Below, in pieces: positions 21,947-32,920 of a stretch of DNA of 48,380 nucleotides. Source of the stretch: Mycolicibacter arupensis (lineage in GTDB: Bacteria; Actinomycetota; Actinomycetes; Mycobacteriales; Mycobacteriaceae). The notes beneath the pieces were generated by a model that was given only the letters and a program-made list of their open reading frames with translations, was not told where the DNA came from and did not search any database. The stretch lies in contig NZ_MVHH01000033.1 of NCBI RefSeq assembly GCF_002086515.1, positions 1 to 48,380 of the forward strand, given 5' to 3'. The position numbers were made by a program, and so were the translations under genes. Within the stretch, counting starts at the first letter, position 1. Each line of letters begins with the position of its first letter.

Positions 21947-23400
21947 TCCGTTCGGCGGGAGCCCTGCTGGTCGCCGTCGGCGTGCTGGCGGGCTGCTCGC
22001 CGGAGCCTGTGGCGGCGCCGTTGTCGAACCGGTTGGCAAGCCAGGTCACCGCCGCGGCCATGGTGGCGCATCTGCAGCGATTGCAGGAGATCGCCGACGC
22101 ACACCAACGCAATCGTGCCGACGGCACGGCGGGCTTCGACGCCAGCGCCGACTACGTGGCCAACGCCCTACGGGGCAGGGGTTTCGAGGTTCAGACTCCG
22201 GAGCTCACCAGGCTCGACACCCTCTCGCAGGGCAAGCCCACCCTCACCGTCGGTGGGGTGGGTTACTCAGTGGATCAGGCGTCACTGCTGGTACGCACTC
22301 CGTCCCGGGGAGTCGCCGGTCCGGTGGTCCGGCCCACCCGATCGTCCGGCTGTGCGGCGGCCGACTATCCACCCGCCGTGCCCCGCGGGGGCATTGCGGT
22401 GGTCAGCGACGCCGGCTGTTCGGTGGTGGTCAAGCAGAACGTCGCCGCCGAGCGTGGCGCGGCGGCAGTGGTGGTGGTGAGCCTGCCGAGCCGCAACGGG
22501 GCCCCGGCGGGGCTTTTCCCGCCGGGGTACTACGACCACCTCGCCATGCCGGTGGCGGTGGTGGGGCGCGACGGCGACAACGCACTGCGCCGCACCACCG
22601 GGACTGTGCGGCTGGTGCTGGATGCCAACACGGTCAAAGTCACCTCGCGCAACATCCTGGCGCAGACCAAAACCGGCTCCGAGCGTGACGTCGTGATGGT
22701 CGGAGCGCACCTGGACAGTGCGCCCGGCGGCCCCGGGATCAACGACAATGGCTCCGGCGTGGCCGCGGTGCTGGAGACCGCGCTGCAGCTGGGCCCCGAA
22801 CCGGCGGTGACCAACGCGGTGCGGTTTGCGTTCTGGGGCGCTGAGGAACAACAGCTGGGCGGCTCGAGTGACTACGTGTTCGGGCTCGATCGAGATCAGC
22901 TCAACGACATCGCCCTGTACCTCGACGTCGACATGCTTGCCTCCCCGAACCCTGGCTTCTTCACCTACGACGGTGACCAGTCCGCGCTGCCCAGCCGGGA
23001 GATCACCCCCGAAGACGTCCCGGTGGGCTCGGCCGGCATCGAGCGCACACTGGCCGGTTACCTCAATCTGGTGGGCGTGCGGCCCGCCGACATGCCACTG
23101 AGCGCCAACACCGACTACAGCCCCTTCGTGGTGGCCGGGGTGCCCATCGGGGGTGTCACCACCGGCGCCTCGCAGCTCAAGACCACCGCCCAGGCCCGGC
23201 TGTGGGGTGGCAAAGCCGGTGCGGCATTCGACCCGAACTATCGCGGCCCCGGCGACACCGTCGAACACATCAGTCAGCATGCGCTGGCAGTGACCGGGGC
23301 GGCGGTCGCGTTCACCGTGGCAAACTATGCGCAGTCCATCGGTGGGCCCAACGGCGTGCCCGACCGCGACAGGCGTCACCGGGTGGCGCTGGGACGGTAG
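21943..23400 (+). CDS. Second M28 lipoprotein peptidase, LpqL paralogue
   Basis: The 485-residue protein has a lipobox, VLAGC, and the same PA-M28 architecture as its upstream neighbour: VGAHLDSAPGGPGINDNGSG, FWGAEEQQLGGS, DVDMLASPNPGFF, and NYRGPGDTVEHI where the neighbour has NYHQKGDTVANI. Metal and catalytic residues appear intact, so it is probably active. The GTG start overlaps the lpqL stop as GTGA. The PA domain is the most diverged part, hinting at a changed peptide preference. It stands where M. tuberculosis has lpqM, to which it is not obviously related. Confidence 0.9.
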   Translation: MIRSAGALLVAVGVLAGCSPEPVAAPLSNRLASQVTAAAMVAHLQRLQEIADAHQRNRADGTAGFDASADYVANALRGRGFEVQTPELTRLDTLSQGKPTLTVGGVGYSVDQASLLVRTPSRGVAGPVVRPTRSSGCAAADYPPAVPRGGIAVVSDAGCSVVVKQNVAAERGAAAVVVVSLPSRNGAPAGLFPPGYYDHLAMPVAVVGRDGDNALRRTTGTVRLVLDANTVKVTSRNILAQTKTGSERDVVMVGAHLDSAPGGPGINDNGSGVAAVLETALQLGPEPAVTNAVRFAFWGAEEQQLGGSSDYVFGLDRDQLNDIALYLDVDMLASPNPGFFTYDGDQSALPSREITPEDVPVGSAGIERTLAGYLNLVGVRPADMPLSANTDYSPFVVAGVPIGGVTTGASQLKTTAQARLWGGKAGAAFDPNYRGPGDTVEHISQHALAVTGAAVAFTVANYAQSIGGPNGVPDRDRRHRVALGR

Positions 23401-23411
23401 ACGGTGTTGCG

Positions 23412-23433
23412 GCCCGGGCAGCTATACCCGGGC
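23412..23433 (+). terminator. Hairpin after the M28 pair
   Basis: GCCCGGG (23412-23418) pairs perfectly with CCCGGGC (23427-23433) around an 8-nt loop, starting 12 nt after the stop codon. No T-tract follows, which is common for mycobacterial terminators. The rest of the gap to the TetR gene holds no ORF. Confidence 0.5.
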
Positions 23434-23495
23434 AGGTGTCTACCGTTAGCCTGACTGTGTTAATAATGCTGTGCACGTGACACGGCGGGCCTGAG

Positions 23496-24794
23496 TTGAT
23501 CGGGGGGGTGGTGACCTCGCTTGGTGCCGCGAACGACCCTGGCGGGCGCACTGGTGCCCGCATAAAGAGGCGTCCCAAGGACCGCAAGGCGCAGATCACC
23601 CGTGCCGCCGCGGAGACCTTCAGTGCGCAGGGCTATCACGCGACCAGCATGGAGGCGATCGCCTCCAAGGTCGGGATCTCCGCGCCGGCGCTGTACCGGC
23701 ACTATCCCAGCAAGTACGAGATGTTCAGGGTCGTCGTCGGTTCGCTGGGCCAGCAACTGGTCGACTGCTGCGCTTTCGTCGACGAGCTGTCCGATGCCGA
23801 CGTGCAGCAGGACGCCTCGGCGGTGCTGGACCGGATCGTCGACGGCCTCATCACGTCATCGATCCTCAACCGCGAGGCAAGCGGGTTGTTCCGCTGGCAG
23901 GCGCGTTACCTGGAGGCTGAAGACCACGCCAAGCTCATGACCCAGATGCACACGGTCGGTGCGCGCCTGACGCGACCGATCAGTGTCCTGCGTCCGGAGC
24001 TGAATTCCCTGGAGCAGTGGACGCTGACGGTGGCGCTGGTCAGTGTCGCCGGCAGCATCATCGGACACCGTCTTCAGCTCCCCGACGATGAGATCAAGCC
24101 GTTGCTCATCACCGCGTCGAGGTCCGTGGCAGCGGCGCAGCTGCCCGGTCCCGACGACATCGGCGTCCCCCGGCCGTCCGTCTGGCGGATCTTCACCCCC
24201 GATGCAGGTCCCTATGAGGCGTTGCTGAACGCGGCGGTCCTGCTGTTCGGCAAGCAGGGCTATGCCGAAACCGGCGTCACCGAGATCGCTGACGCCGTGG
24301 GCGTGCCGGCGTCCGGGGTCTATCGCTACTTCTCGAGCAAGAGCGACATTTTGACGACGGGCCTGCAGCGCGCTGTGGACCGGATTGCCGGGGAGATGGC
24401 GGCGATCGCCGGCGTCTTCGACGACCCTGACGAGGCACTGCGCCGCCTGATCGAGGCCTACGTGGCCACGATCTTCGCCAACCCCGAGCTGGCGTCGGTC
24501 TATGACACCGAGCGGGTGAACCTGGCGCCGGCGGAGCGTGAACTGCTGCGTGATTCCGAGCGTGCGTTCATCGAGACCTGGGCTCGGCCGCTGATGGACA
24601 TCCGGCCGGGCTTGGACGCGATGCACGCGAAGTTCCTGGTGCACGCGCTGGCCGCGCTCGTGGACGACCTGGGTCGGCTGGCCCGCGGAGGAGAGATACC
24701 GGGCCAGGGATTTCTTGCCGGGGGACCGGGTTACGCGCAGGCCTGCTTGCGCAGGCTGATGGAGTCGATCGTGTTCGGCGGCACCGAGAGCTGA
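23496..24794 (+). CDS. Double-domain TetR-family transcriptional regulator
   Basis: The 432-residue protein contains two TetR-type DNA-binding domains in tandem. The first is at about 25-75 (AAAETFSAQGYHATSMEAIA, then VGISAPALYRHYPSK); the second at about 235-285 (LFGKQGYAETGVTEIADAVG, then VPASGVYRYFSSKSDIL). Each is followed by a helical ligand domain, so one chain mimics a TetR dimer. The TTG at 23496 is the furthest start; GTG codons at 23508 and 23511 are alternatives with a G-rich upstream. It faces the monooxygenase gene tail to tail, and a regulator of that gene, FabH or lipid catabolism is plausible but unproven. Confidence 0.85.
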   Translation: MIGGVVTSLGAANDPGGRTGARIKRRPKDRKAQITRAAAETFSAQGYHATSMEAIASKVGISAPALYRHYPSKYEMFRVVVGSLGQQLVDCCAFVDELSDADVQQDASAVLDRIVDGLITSSILNREASGLFRWQARYLEAEDHAKLMTQMHTVGARLTRPISVLRPELNSLEQWTLTVALVSVAGSIIGHRLQLPDDEIKPLLITASRSVAAAQLPGPDDIGVPRPSVWRIFTPDAGPYEALLNAAVLLFGKQGYAETGVTEIADAVGVPASGVYRYFSSKSDILTTGLQRAVDRIAGEMAAIAGVFDDPDEALRRLIEAYVATIFANPELASVYDTERVNLAPAERELLRDSERAFIETWARPLMDIRPGLDAMHAKFLVHALAALVDDLGRLARGGEIPGQGFLAGGPGYAQACLRRLMESIVFGGTES

Positions 24795-24795
24795 C

Positions 24796-24929
24796 GTCGA
24801 GCCTCGCTGAACCGCGCGGCTGCGGAGCCGGTTCCAGCTTCGGCTCTCCTGCGTCGAGCCTCGCTGAACCGCCTGGTTTATGAGCCGGTTCCAGCTTCGG
24901 CTCTCCTGCGTCGAGCCTCGCTGAACCGC
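24796..24929 (-). repeat. 57-bp repeat family, about 2.4 tandem copies between convergent genes
   Basis: Copies begin at 24796, 24853 and 24910 (the third is partial), period exactly 57 bp. In the minus-strand reading the unit starts GCGGTTCAGCGAGGCTCGAC, as in the thiO unit. The inner hairpin is GAGCCG/CGGCTC with a 10-nt loop (24825-24846 and 24882-24903). The array begins 2 nt after the TetR stop and ends 8 nt before the monooxygenase stop, so it fills nearly the whole gap. Confidence 0.95.
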
Positions 24930-24944
24930 CTGACGGATCAGGCG
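24927..24944 (-). terminator. Hairpin spanning the monooxygenase stop codon
   Basis: CGCCTGA (24927-24933) pairs perfectly with TCAGGCG (24938-24944) around a 4-nt loop. It includes the stop codon of the monooxygenase gene and the last bases of the repeat array. It may end or stabilise that mRNA; no T-tract is seen. Confidence 0.4.
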
Positions 24945-26422
24945 ATTTCGTAGTCCTCCAGCGGGAAATGCGAGCCGTCTCGCACCGCGTTGCGCACCGT
25001 GGTGGGCCGCAGCAGGGTCGCTTCGCCGCTGGGGTTGTAGTAGTAGGACCGCGACGTCGTGCAATCCCCGGCGTAGAACACCGTGTTGTCCAGGCGTTTG
25101 GTCATGGCGTCCAGGAATCGGGTGTTGGCGGCCTCGGTGACTTCGAACGTCGTCGCGTTGCGGCGCTGCAGCTCGCCGAACAGCCGGCCCATGTGCCGCA
25201 TCTGGTATTCCATGGTGTTGAAGAACGACAGGCCGGAGAACCCATAGGGGCTGGCCAGGCTCAGGAAGTTCGGGAAATACGGAACCGACAGGCCCTGGTA
25301 GGCCTGGAATCGGGTCTCCCGCCACCACTTACCCAGGTTGCGCCCCTCGCGGCCCACGATCTCGATCGCCGGGAAGTTCGCCTCCCAGAGGTCGTACCCG
25401 GTGGCCAGCACCAGGGTGTCGATGACGGTCTTGCGGCCATCGACGGTCACGATCCCGTCCGGCTCGATCCGCTCGATGCCGGCGGTCTCCAGGTGCACAT
25501 GTGGCTTGGTGAAGCTGCGGTAGTAGTCGTTGGACCAGCTGGGCCGCTTGCAACCGATGTCGTAGTTCGGGGTCAGTTTCGCCCGCAGTTCCTTGTCGCG
25601 GACCTGGGCGAACCGGTGCATCTTGCATGCGTCCATCCCGGCGATCGACAGCCGGCGGAATGCCGGATAGTTCAGCACCGCCGTCACCGTCATGAACTCC
25701 AGCAGGTAATCGCTGATGAAGCGCATCGCCCGCTGGGCGAACGGAACCCGGGCGAACACCTTCTGCAGCCACGCCGGGATCCGGAAGTCGATCTTGGGCG
25801 CCACCCAGATCGCGGTGCGCTGAAACACGGTCAGGTCGGCCACGGTCTTGGCCAGCTGCGGAATCAGCTGCACGGCGGTCGCTCCGGTGCCGATCTGACC
25901 GACTCGCCGGCCGGTGAAGTCATAGTCGTGGTCCCAGGCGGCGGTGTGCACCACCTTGCCGGCGAAGCTGTCGATCCCGGCGATGTCGGGGTTGCGAGGC
26001 TGGGACAGGAACCCGGTCGCGGTGATCAGGAATCGGGCGCTCAGCGTCTCGCCGTTAGCCAGGCTCACCTGCCAGCGCTGGGCCTCTTCGTCCCAGCGGG
26101 CGCTGTCCACGGTGGTGTTGAAGCGCATGTGGCGGCGCACGTCGTACTTGTCGGCGACGTGTTCGGCGTACTGCTTGATCTCCTCGCCGGGCGCGAACAT
26201 CCGCGACCAGCGGGGATTCGGCTCGAACCAGTAGGCATAGGTGGTCGACGGGATATCGACGGCCAGGCCGGGGTAGTGATTGACGTGCCACGTTCCGCCG
26301 AGATCGTCTTCCCGCTCCAGCAGGACGATGTCGTCGTAGCCGAGCTTCTTCAGCTCGATGGCCGCGCCCATGCCGCCGAAGCCAGCACCCACGATGACGA
26401 CGTCGAACTGCTCCATTCCCAT
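24938..26422 (-). CDS. Flavin-containing monooxygenase, Baeyer-Villiger type
   Basis: The 494-residue protein has an N-terminal FAD motif (VVIVGAGFGGMGAA, about 7-20), the Baeyer-Villiger fingerprint FAGKVVHTAAWD (F-x-G-x3-H-x3-W-[P/D], about 153-164) and an NADPH motif QIGTGATAVQ. GYDLWEANFP is the typical ATG-like late motif. Such enzymes insert oxygen next to ketones or oxidise S/N atoms; mycobacterial relatives include EthA-type enzymes and steroid/ketone oxidases. The substrate is unknown. The ATG at 26422 follows a leaderless -10 box; MEQFDVV two codons in is an alternative. Confidence 0.92.
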   Translation of the reverse strand: MGMEQFDVVIVGAGFGGMGAAIELKKLGYDDIVLLEREDDLGGTWHVNHYPGLAVDIPSTTYAYWFEPNPRWSRMFAPGEEIKQYAEHVADKYDVRRHMRFNTTVDSARWDEEAQRWQVSLANGETLSARFLITATGFLSQPRNPDIAGIDSFAGKVVHTAAWDHDYDFTGRRVGQIGTGATAVQLIPQLAKTVADLTVFQRTAIWVAPKIDFRIPAWLQKVFARVPFAQRAMRFISDYLLEFMTVTAVLNYPAFRRLSIAGMDACKMHRFAQVRDKELRAKLTPNYDIGCKRPSWSNDYYRSFTKPHVHLETAGIERIEPDGIVTVDGRKTVIDTLVLATGYDLWEANFPAIEIVGREGRNLGKWWRETRFQAYQGLSVPYFPNFLSLASPYGFSGLSFFNTMEYQMRHMGRLFGELQRRNATTFEVTEAANTRFLDAMTKRLDNTVFYAGDCTTSRSYYYNPSGEATLLRPTTVRNAVRDGSHFPLEDYEIA

Positions 26423-26429
26423 GAAAATT

Positions 26430-26435
26430 AAGGTA
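26430..26435 (-). promoter_or_regulatory. -10 box of leaderless monooxygenase gene
   Basis: TACCTT on the minus strand is 7 nt before the ATG at 26422, with only the A/T-rich spacer AATTTTC between. Confidence 0.6.
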
Positions 26436-26529
26436 CCTGACCCACCAGTAACCAGCGAAGCTCCCGTGCGGCCCCGCGATTCGGAGACAATGAGAGGTCC
26501 ACACCGCTCACGACCTCGGGAGGACAGCC

Positions 26530-26709
26530 ATGACCAGCCGTGACGTCGAAGCCAGCGACGCAGATCTCGCCGAGCAGGCGACCCCGGTAGTACAGGCCGA
26601 CGACGAGACTCCGGGCGCCGAGATCACTCCCGTCGACAACGCCGACATCGCCGATGTGATCGAACAGCACCAGGGATTGCCCTCTGACGAGGACGACTAC
26701 GACCGCTGA
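26530..26709 (+). CDS. Small very acidic protein (59 aa), unknown function
   Basis: An ATG at 26530 with a strong GGGAGGA ribosome site 6 nt upstream opens a 59-codon frame ending at 26709. The product begins MTSRDVEASDADLAEQATPV and ends PSDEDDYDR. About a third of its residues are Asp or Glu, with no Cys, no Trp and no membrane segment; it is probably disordered. It lies 80 nt before fabH on the same strand and may share its transcript. I do not recognise the family. The ribosome site and GC-rich third positions support it as real. Confidence 0.65.
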   Translation: MTSRDVEASDADLAEQATPVVQADDETPGAEITPVDNADIADVIEQHQGLPSDEDDYDR

Positions 26710-26789
26710 GGCGGTACCCCCCGCAGCCGCCGAGGCGCTAGGGTGAGACGCTTCGGCCAGCTGTTGTTCCACCACGGAGAGACGTCTAC

Positions 26790-27791
26790 TTGAGCAAGAT
26801 TCGCCCTGCTGCGACAACCCGGCCGGTTGGCCTGCTCGGCGTCGGCGCCGCTCGCCCGGCGCGAGTGGTCACCAATGATGAGATCTGCCGGCGCATCGAC
26901 TCCTCCGATGAGTGGATCTATTCGCGCACCGGTATCAAGACCCGACGATTCGCCGGCGAGGCCGACACGGTGGTGGGCCTGGCCATTGAGGCCGGCCGCA
27001 ACGCGCTTGCCCAGGCGGGACTCGACGGAGCCGCGGTGGATGCGGTCATCGTGGCCACCAGCACCAACTTCCGCCAGACCCCCTCATGTGCGCCCAGCGT
27101 CGCGGTCGGGCTCGGCGCGGCGGGGGTGCCGGCGTTCGACGTGGCCACCGGGTGCGCCGGATTCGGCTATGCCCTGTCGGTGGCGGCCGATCTGCTCCGC
27201 GGCCATACGGTCAACACCGCGCTGGTGATCGGTTCCGAGGTGCTTTCGCCGACGATCGACATGACCGATCGCTCGAACTGCTTCATTTTCGGTGACGGAG
27301 CCGGAGCGGTCGTGATCGGTGAGACGCCCGCGCACGGTATCGGCGCCACCGTGTGGGGCACCGACGGTGAGAACTGTGAGGCGATCCGCCAAGACATCGA
27401 CTGGATCAGCTATACCGAGCAGCCCGACGGTCAGCGTCCCTTCCTTCGGATGGACGGAAGCACGGTATTTCGTTGGGCCGCATACGAAATGAGTGGCGTC
27501 GGGAAACGTGCCATCGCGGCGGCGGGCCTGGAAGCCCAGGATATCGATGTCTTCATTCCCCACCAGGCCAATGCCCGGATCAACGCACTGATCGCCAAAA
27601 GCCTCGAGCTGCGCTCCGATGTCGTCATCGCCAACGACATCGAGAACAGCGGCAACACGTCCGCAGCGTCCATCCCGCTGGCGATGGAGCAGCTGCTGGC
27701 GGCCGGTAGCGCCACGTCCGGTGATCTGGCTCTGCTCCTGGGCTACGGGTCGGGATTGAGCTACGCGGCCAGCGTCGTCGTGCTGCCCTGA
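26790..27791 (+). CDS. fabH: Beta-ketoacyl-ACP synthase III (FabH)
   Basis: The 333-residue thiolase-fold enzyme has the Cys-His-Asn triad of KAS III: Cys in [11 protein letters not shown] (near 120), His in [10 protein letters not shown], Asn in [12 protein letters not shown]. The N-terminal [18 protein letters not shown] and [12 protein letters not shown] match mycobacterial FabH, which condenses FAS-I acyl-CoA with malonyl-AcpM to feed FAS-II mycolate synthesis. In M. tuberculosis fabH is elsewhere (Rv0533c), so this may be the only copy moved or a paralogue with another primer. The TTG start has GGAGAGA upstream. It is convergent with the hydrolase gene. Confidence 0.9.
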   Translation: MSKIRPAATTRPVGLLGVGAARPARVVTNDEICRRIDSSDEWIYSRTGIKTRRFAGEADTVVGLAIEAGRNALAQAGLDGAAVDAVIVATSTNFRQTPSCAPSVAVGLGAAGVPAFDVATGCAGFGYALSVAADLLRGHTVNTALVIGSEVLSPTIDMTDRSNCFIFGDGAGAVVIGETPAHGIGATVWGTDGENCEAIRQDIDWISYTEQPDGQRPFLRMDGSTVFRWAAYEMSGVGKRAIAAAGLEAQDIDVFIPHQANARINALIAKSLELRSDVVIANDIENSGNTSAASIPLAMEQLLAAGSATSGDLALLLGYGSGLSYAASVVVLP

Positions 27792-27801
27792 CCTGGCCGG
27801 T

Positions 27802-28428
27802 TCAGCCCAGCAGTCGTAGCGCCGCGTCCACCGCCAGAGCCGGCACATCCAGGGTCTTCGACGCCAGATCGTGACGGGCGCCGGCGACCTCCACGACTTC
27901 ATGTGGGACGGGAATCAGTGCGGCGGCCGCGCGAATCTCCGCTCCGGTGCCGAAACTGTCCGAGCTTCCGTGGGTGAACACGGTCGGTACGCCGATCGCC
28001 GGCAGGTGCTCGGTGCGGGCGCGCTCGGGTTTCCCCGGAGGATGCAGCGGATAGGAGAACAGCGTCAGCAGGTCGACGGCAACGTCTCCGGCGGCCACCA
28101 CCATCGAGGTCTGACGGCCGCCGTAGGAATGCCCGCCGACGATCAGCGGCCCGTCGGCCAGGCCTCGGGCATACCCGATCGCCTCGGTGATGCCGTCGCG
28201 GTCGCCGCTGCCCGACCCCGATGGCGGGCCCTTGGGCCGTCGCCGCCGGAACGGCAGGTTGTAGCGGATCGCCAGGTAACCACGGCGTGCCCACTCCTGA
28301 CACAGCCGTTGCAACATCGGTGAGTCCCGATCGCCTCCGGCGCCGTGCGCCAGCAGCACCACCCCCGCCGGTGTGTCGTCGGGCCGGTGCGCGATTCCGG
28401 ATATCTCCGACAGGTCTTGGAGGATCAC
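27802..28428 (-). CDS. Alpha/beta hydrolase (Rv0421c-like)
   Basis: The 208-residue protein is a dienelactone-hydrolase-like alpha/beta fold with oxyanion HGAGGDRDS, nucleophile elbow GGHSYGG (Ser), an acid in HGSSDSFG and His in AGARHDL. Length and position after thiD match M. tuberculosis Rv0421c. Its substrate and any link to thiamine are unknown. The GTG at 28428 overlaps the thiD stop as GTGA, so it is the third gene of the thiC-thiD operon. The frame extends further upstream only as an overlap with thiD. Confidence 0.87.
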   Translation of the reverse strand: MILQDLSEISGIAHRPDDTPAGVVLLAHGAGGDRDSPMLQRLCQEWARRGYLAIRYNLPFRRRRPKGPPSGSGSGDRDGITEAIGYARGLADGPLIVGGHSYGGRQTSMVVAAGDVAVDLLTLFSYPLHPPGKPERARTEHLPAIGVPTVFTHGSSDSFGTGAEIRAAAALIPVPHEVVEVAGARHDLASKTLDVPALAVDAALRLLG

Positions 28429-29263
28429 GAGGTGTTGGCTCCCAGCCGGAACAGCGGTGAGACCGGACCGTGGCCATGGCCCAGGGGATAGGCGGCGCGC
28501 AGGCACTCGGTGACCCAGCGCTTGGCGAACCCGACCGCGTCCGGAACGGAAAAACCTTGGGCCAGTGCGGCCGCCGCGGCCGCCGCGAGCGTGTCGCCGG
28601 CGCCGTGGTCGTCGGCGGTGGCTACCCGAGGCCCCGGGAACTCCAGGAAGTCGGTGCCATCGAACAGTAGATCCGGGCTGTGCTGGGCCGACGGCAGGTG
28701 CCCGCCTTTGACTAGCGCCCATCGGGGTCCCAACGCGTGCAGTGCACGCGCCGCCGCCTGCTGAGATGCGGCATCGACGACGTCGATCCCGACCAGCAGC
28801 CGCACCTCGTGCAGATTCGGCGTCACCAGGGTTGCCAGGGGGAACAGTTTGTCGCGCAGCGCGTCCAGCGCCGACGCCGCCAGCAGGGCATCGCCGTGCA
28901 TGGAGGCCGACACCGGGTCGACCACCAAGGGAACGGTCAGTTCGAGTTCCTGCCAGGTGGCGGCCACCGCGGCGATGATCTCTGCGGACGCCAGCATCCC
29001 GGTCTTGGCGGCCTGGATTCCGATGTCAGAGACCACCGCCGCGATCTGGGCCGCGACGGTGCCGGCAGGAATCTCGTGAAAGCTCTTGACTCCCAAGGTG
29101 TTCTGGACGGTCACTGCGGTCACCGCGACGCACGCGTGCACTCCTAACAGGGCGCTGGTGCGCATGTCCGCCTGAATGCCGGCGCCGCCGCCGGAATCCG
29201 ATCCGGCGACGGTGAGTATCCGCGCCGGAGTGGTTGCCGGCCCGGCCAGTGGCAGGAACTCCA

Positions 29264-29264
<1 letters not shown>
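28425..29264 (-). CDS. thiD: Hydroxymethylpyrimidine/phosphomethylpyrimidine kinase
   Basis: The 279-residue ribokinase-fold enzyme phosphorylates HMP and HMP-P to HMP-PP for ThiE. Motifs: [19 protein letters not shown] (substrate site), [33 protein letters not shown] and the ATP/anion-hole [13 protein letters not shown]. The GTG at 29264 shares one base with the thiC stop (TAGTG). Upstream in-frame starts lie inside thiC and are rejected. Confidence 0.95.
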
Positions 29265-31001
<1,737 letters not shown>

Positions 31002-31096
31002 TTTTATGAGTTCTGCACGGTCGATTCGTGCACTGCCACGCTATCGCAGCGGGGCACCCGAAGTAAGGAGCTGCGGGCTTGGGAACGCAATTAGGT

Positions 31097-31130
31097 ACCT
31101 GATCATTTGCTTAGCTAATATATGTGCCCG
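31097..31130 (+). promoter_or_regulatory. Promoter region of the MFS gene with an 8-bp palindrome
   Basis: An A/T-rich island contains the perfect palindrome TTAGCTAA (about 31111-31118) overlapping a TAATAT -10-like hexamer. Multidrug MFS genes are often controlled by MarR/TetR proteins at such sites. No regulator gene adjoins, so this is suggestive only. Confidence 0.35.
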
Positions 31131-31153
31131 GAGTAGAGGGAGCTGGCAGAAGC

Positions 31154-32911
31154 ATGACGTCGCAGATCGAGCGGGGAAGTCTCGACGTCGCGGACCCTGG
31201 CGCGGTCGCCACCGCGCGCCGGCGGCTGCGCTACGACCGCGACCACCCGCGCTACAAATGGGTCGCCCTGTCCAACACCACCCTGGGTGTGGTGCTGGCC
31301 ACCATCAACGGCTCGATTGTGCTGATCTCGATGCCCGCGATCTTCCGGGGTATCGGTCTGAACCCGCTGGAGCCGGCCAACGTCAGCTACCTGCTGTGGA
31401 TGTTGATGGGTTATCTCCTGGTGTCGGCCGTGCTGGTGGTGTTCTTCGGCCGGCTCGGGGACATGTTCGGCAGGGTGCGGATCTACAACGTCGGTTTCGT
31501 GGTGTTCACCGTGGCCGCCATCGCGCTGTCGGTCGACCCGTTCGAGATGGGCCGCGGCGCGCAGTGGCTGATCGCGTGGCGGGTGGTCCAGGGTGTGGGC
31601 GGTGCGATGTTGATGGCGTCGTCCTCGGCGATCCTCACCGACGCATTCCCGGCCCATCAGCGGGGCATGGCCCTGGGCGTCAATCAGGTGGCCGCAGTGG
31701 CGGGATCCTTCGTTGGCCTGCTCATCGGCGGCGTGCTCTCGGAGTGGGACTGGCGAGCGGTGTTCTGGGTCGGGGTGCCGATCGGAATACTGGGCAGCAT
31801 CTGGTCCCTGCGCTCGCTGCACGAGCTCGGCCAGCGGGCGCCGGCCAAGCTGGACTGGGCAGGCACCGCCACCCTGGGCCTGGGCCTGACCGTGTTGCTG
31901 ACCGCCATCACGTACACCATTCAGCCGCATGGGGATTCGCCCACCAGCTGGACCAGACCCGCGGTGTTGGGCTCGCTGGCGCTCGGAGTGGTGCTGCTGG
32001 TGCTGTTCTGCTTCATCGAGTTGCGGGTCGCGGCGCCATTGCTGGACGTGCGGCTGTTCTTGATTCCCGCGTTCGGGATCGCCAATGCGGCCGGCCTGTT
32101 GTCGGCGATCGGTCGCGGCGGAATGCAGTTCATGCTGATCATCTGGCTGCAGGGCATCTGGTTGCCGCTGCACGGCTACAGCTACGAGTCGACGCCGTTG
32201 TGGGCAGGTATCTACCTGCTGCCGATGACTGCCGGATTCTTGTTGGCCGGTCCACTGGCCGGCTCCCTGTCGGATCGTCACGGCGCTCGACCCTTCACCG
32301 TTGGCGGCATGCTGCTGATGGCGGCGACGTTCGTCGGGTTGGTCCTGCTGCCGGTCAATTTCGACTACTGGGTCTTTGCGGCGCTGGTGTTCCTCAACGG
32401 ATTGGGGGGCGGCATCTTCACCGCTCCCAACAGTGCCGTGGTCATGTCCAGCGTTCCCGCCGATCAGCGGGGGGCGGCCTCGGGGGTTCGGGCCACGTTC
32501 TTCAACGCCGGCACCTCCCTGTCGATCGGCATCTTCTTCTCGCTGATGGTGATCGGCCTGGCCAACACGCTGCCCGCGGCTTTGGAGACCGGGCTGCAGG
32601 AGCAGGGTGTGCCCGCCGACGTCGCGGACCAGGTGGCCAACACCCCACCGGTCGGCAGCCTTTTCGCGGCGTTTCTGGGCTACAACCCGGTCGGCGAGCT
32701 GCTGGCACCGTCGGGGGTGCTGGCCGAGCCGGGCGTGGACGTGGAGACGTTGACCGGCCACAGCTTCTTTCCGCAGCTGATCTCGGGCCCGTTCCATACC
32801 GGCCTGGCCGTGGTGTTCGCCGCCGCGGCGGTCATGATGCTGCTCGGCGCGCTCGCGTCGTGGCGCACGCCCAGCCGCTACGCCGCCCAGCTGGTGAGCT
32901 CGCAGGACTGA
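31154..32911 (+). CDS. MFS drug exporter, DHA2 (14-TM, EmrB/QacA) family
   Basis: The 585-residue protein has about 14 hydrophobic segments. Motif A is [16 protein letters not shown] after TM2, motif C-like [19 protein letters not shown] lies in TM5, and a second motif A-like [11 protein letters not shown] is in the C-terminal half. A proton-driven efflux pump in the inner membrane; the substrate is unknown. The ATG at 31154 follows GGGAGCTGGCAGAAGC; the frame extends 30 nt further upstream without a better site. It is divergent from the thiC operon and absent from this position in the M. tuberculosis order. Confidence 0.9.
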   Translation: MTSQIERGSLDVADPGAVATARRRLRYDRDHPRYKWVALSNTTLGVVLATINGSIVLISMPAIFRGIGLNPLEPANVSYLLWMLMGYLLVSAVLVVFFGRLGDMFGRVRIYNVGFVVFTVAAIALSVDPFEMGRGAQWLIAWRVVQGVGGAMLMASSSAILTDAFPAHQRGMALGVNQVAAVAGSFVGLLIGGVLSEWDWRAVFWVGVPIGILGSIWSLRSLHELGQRAPAKLDWAGTATLGLGLTVLLTAITYTIQPHGDSPTSWTRPAVLGSLALGVVLLVLFCFIELRVAAPLLDVRLFLIPAFGIANAAGLLSAIGRGGMQFMLIIWLQGIWLPLHGYSYESTPLWAGIYLLPMTAGFLLAGPLAGSLSDRHGARPFTVGGMLLMAATFVGLVLLPVNFDYWVFAALVFLNGLGGGIFTAPNSAVVMSSVPADQRGAASGVRATFFNAGTSLSIGIFFSLMVIGLANTLPAALETGLQEQGVPADVADQVANTPPVGSLFAAFLGYNPVGELLAPSGVLAEPGVDVETLTGHSFFPQLISGPFHTGLAVVFAAAAVMMLLGALASWRTPSRYAAQLVSSQD

Positions 32912-32920
32912 ACCAGACCC

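Noticed and set aside
23856..25328. 490-codon minus-strand frame across tetR and the repeats
   Set aside because: It is antisense to a clear double-TetR gene and runs through repeat DNA; its sequence has no domain.
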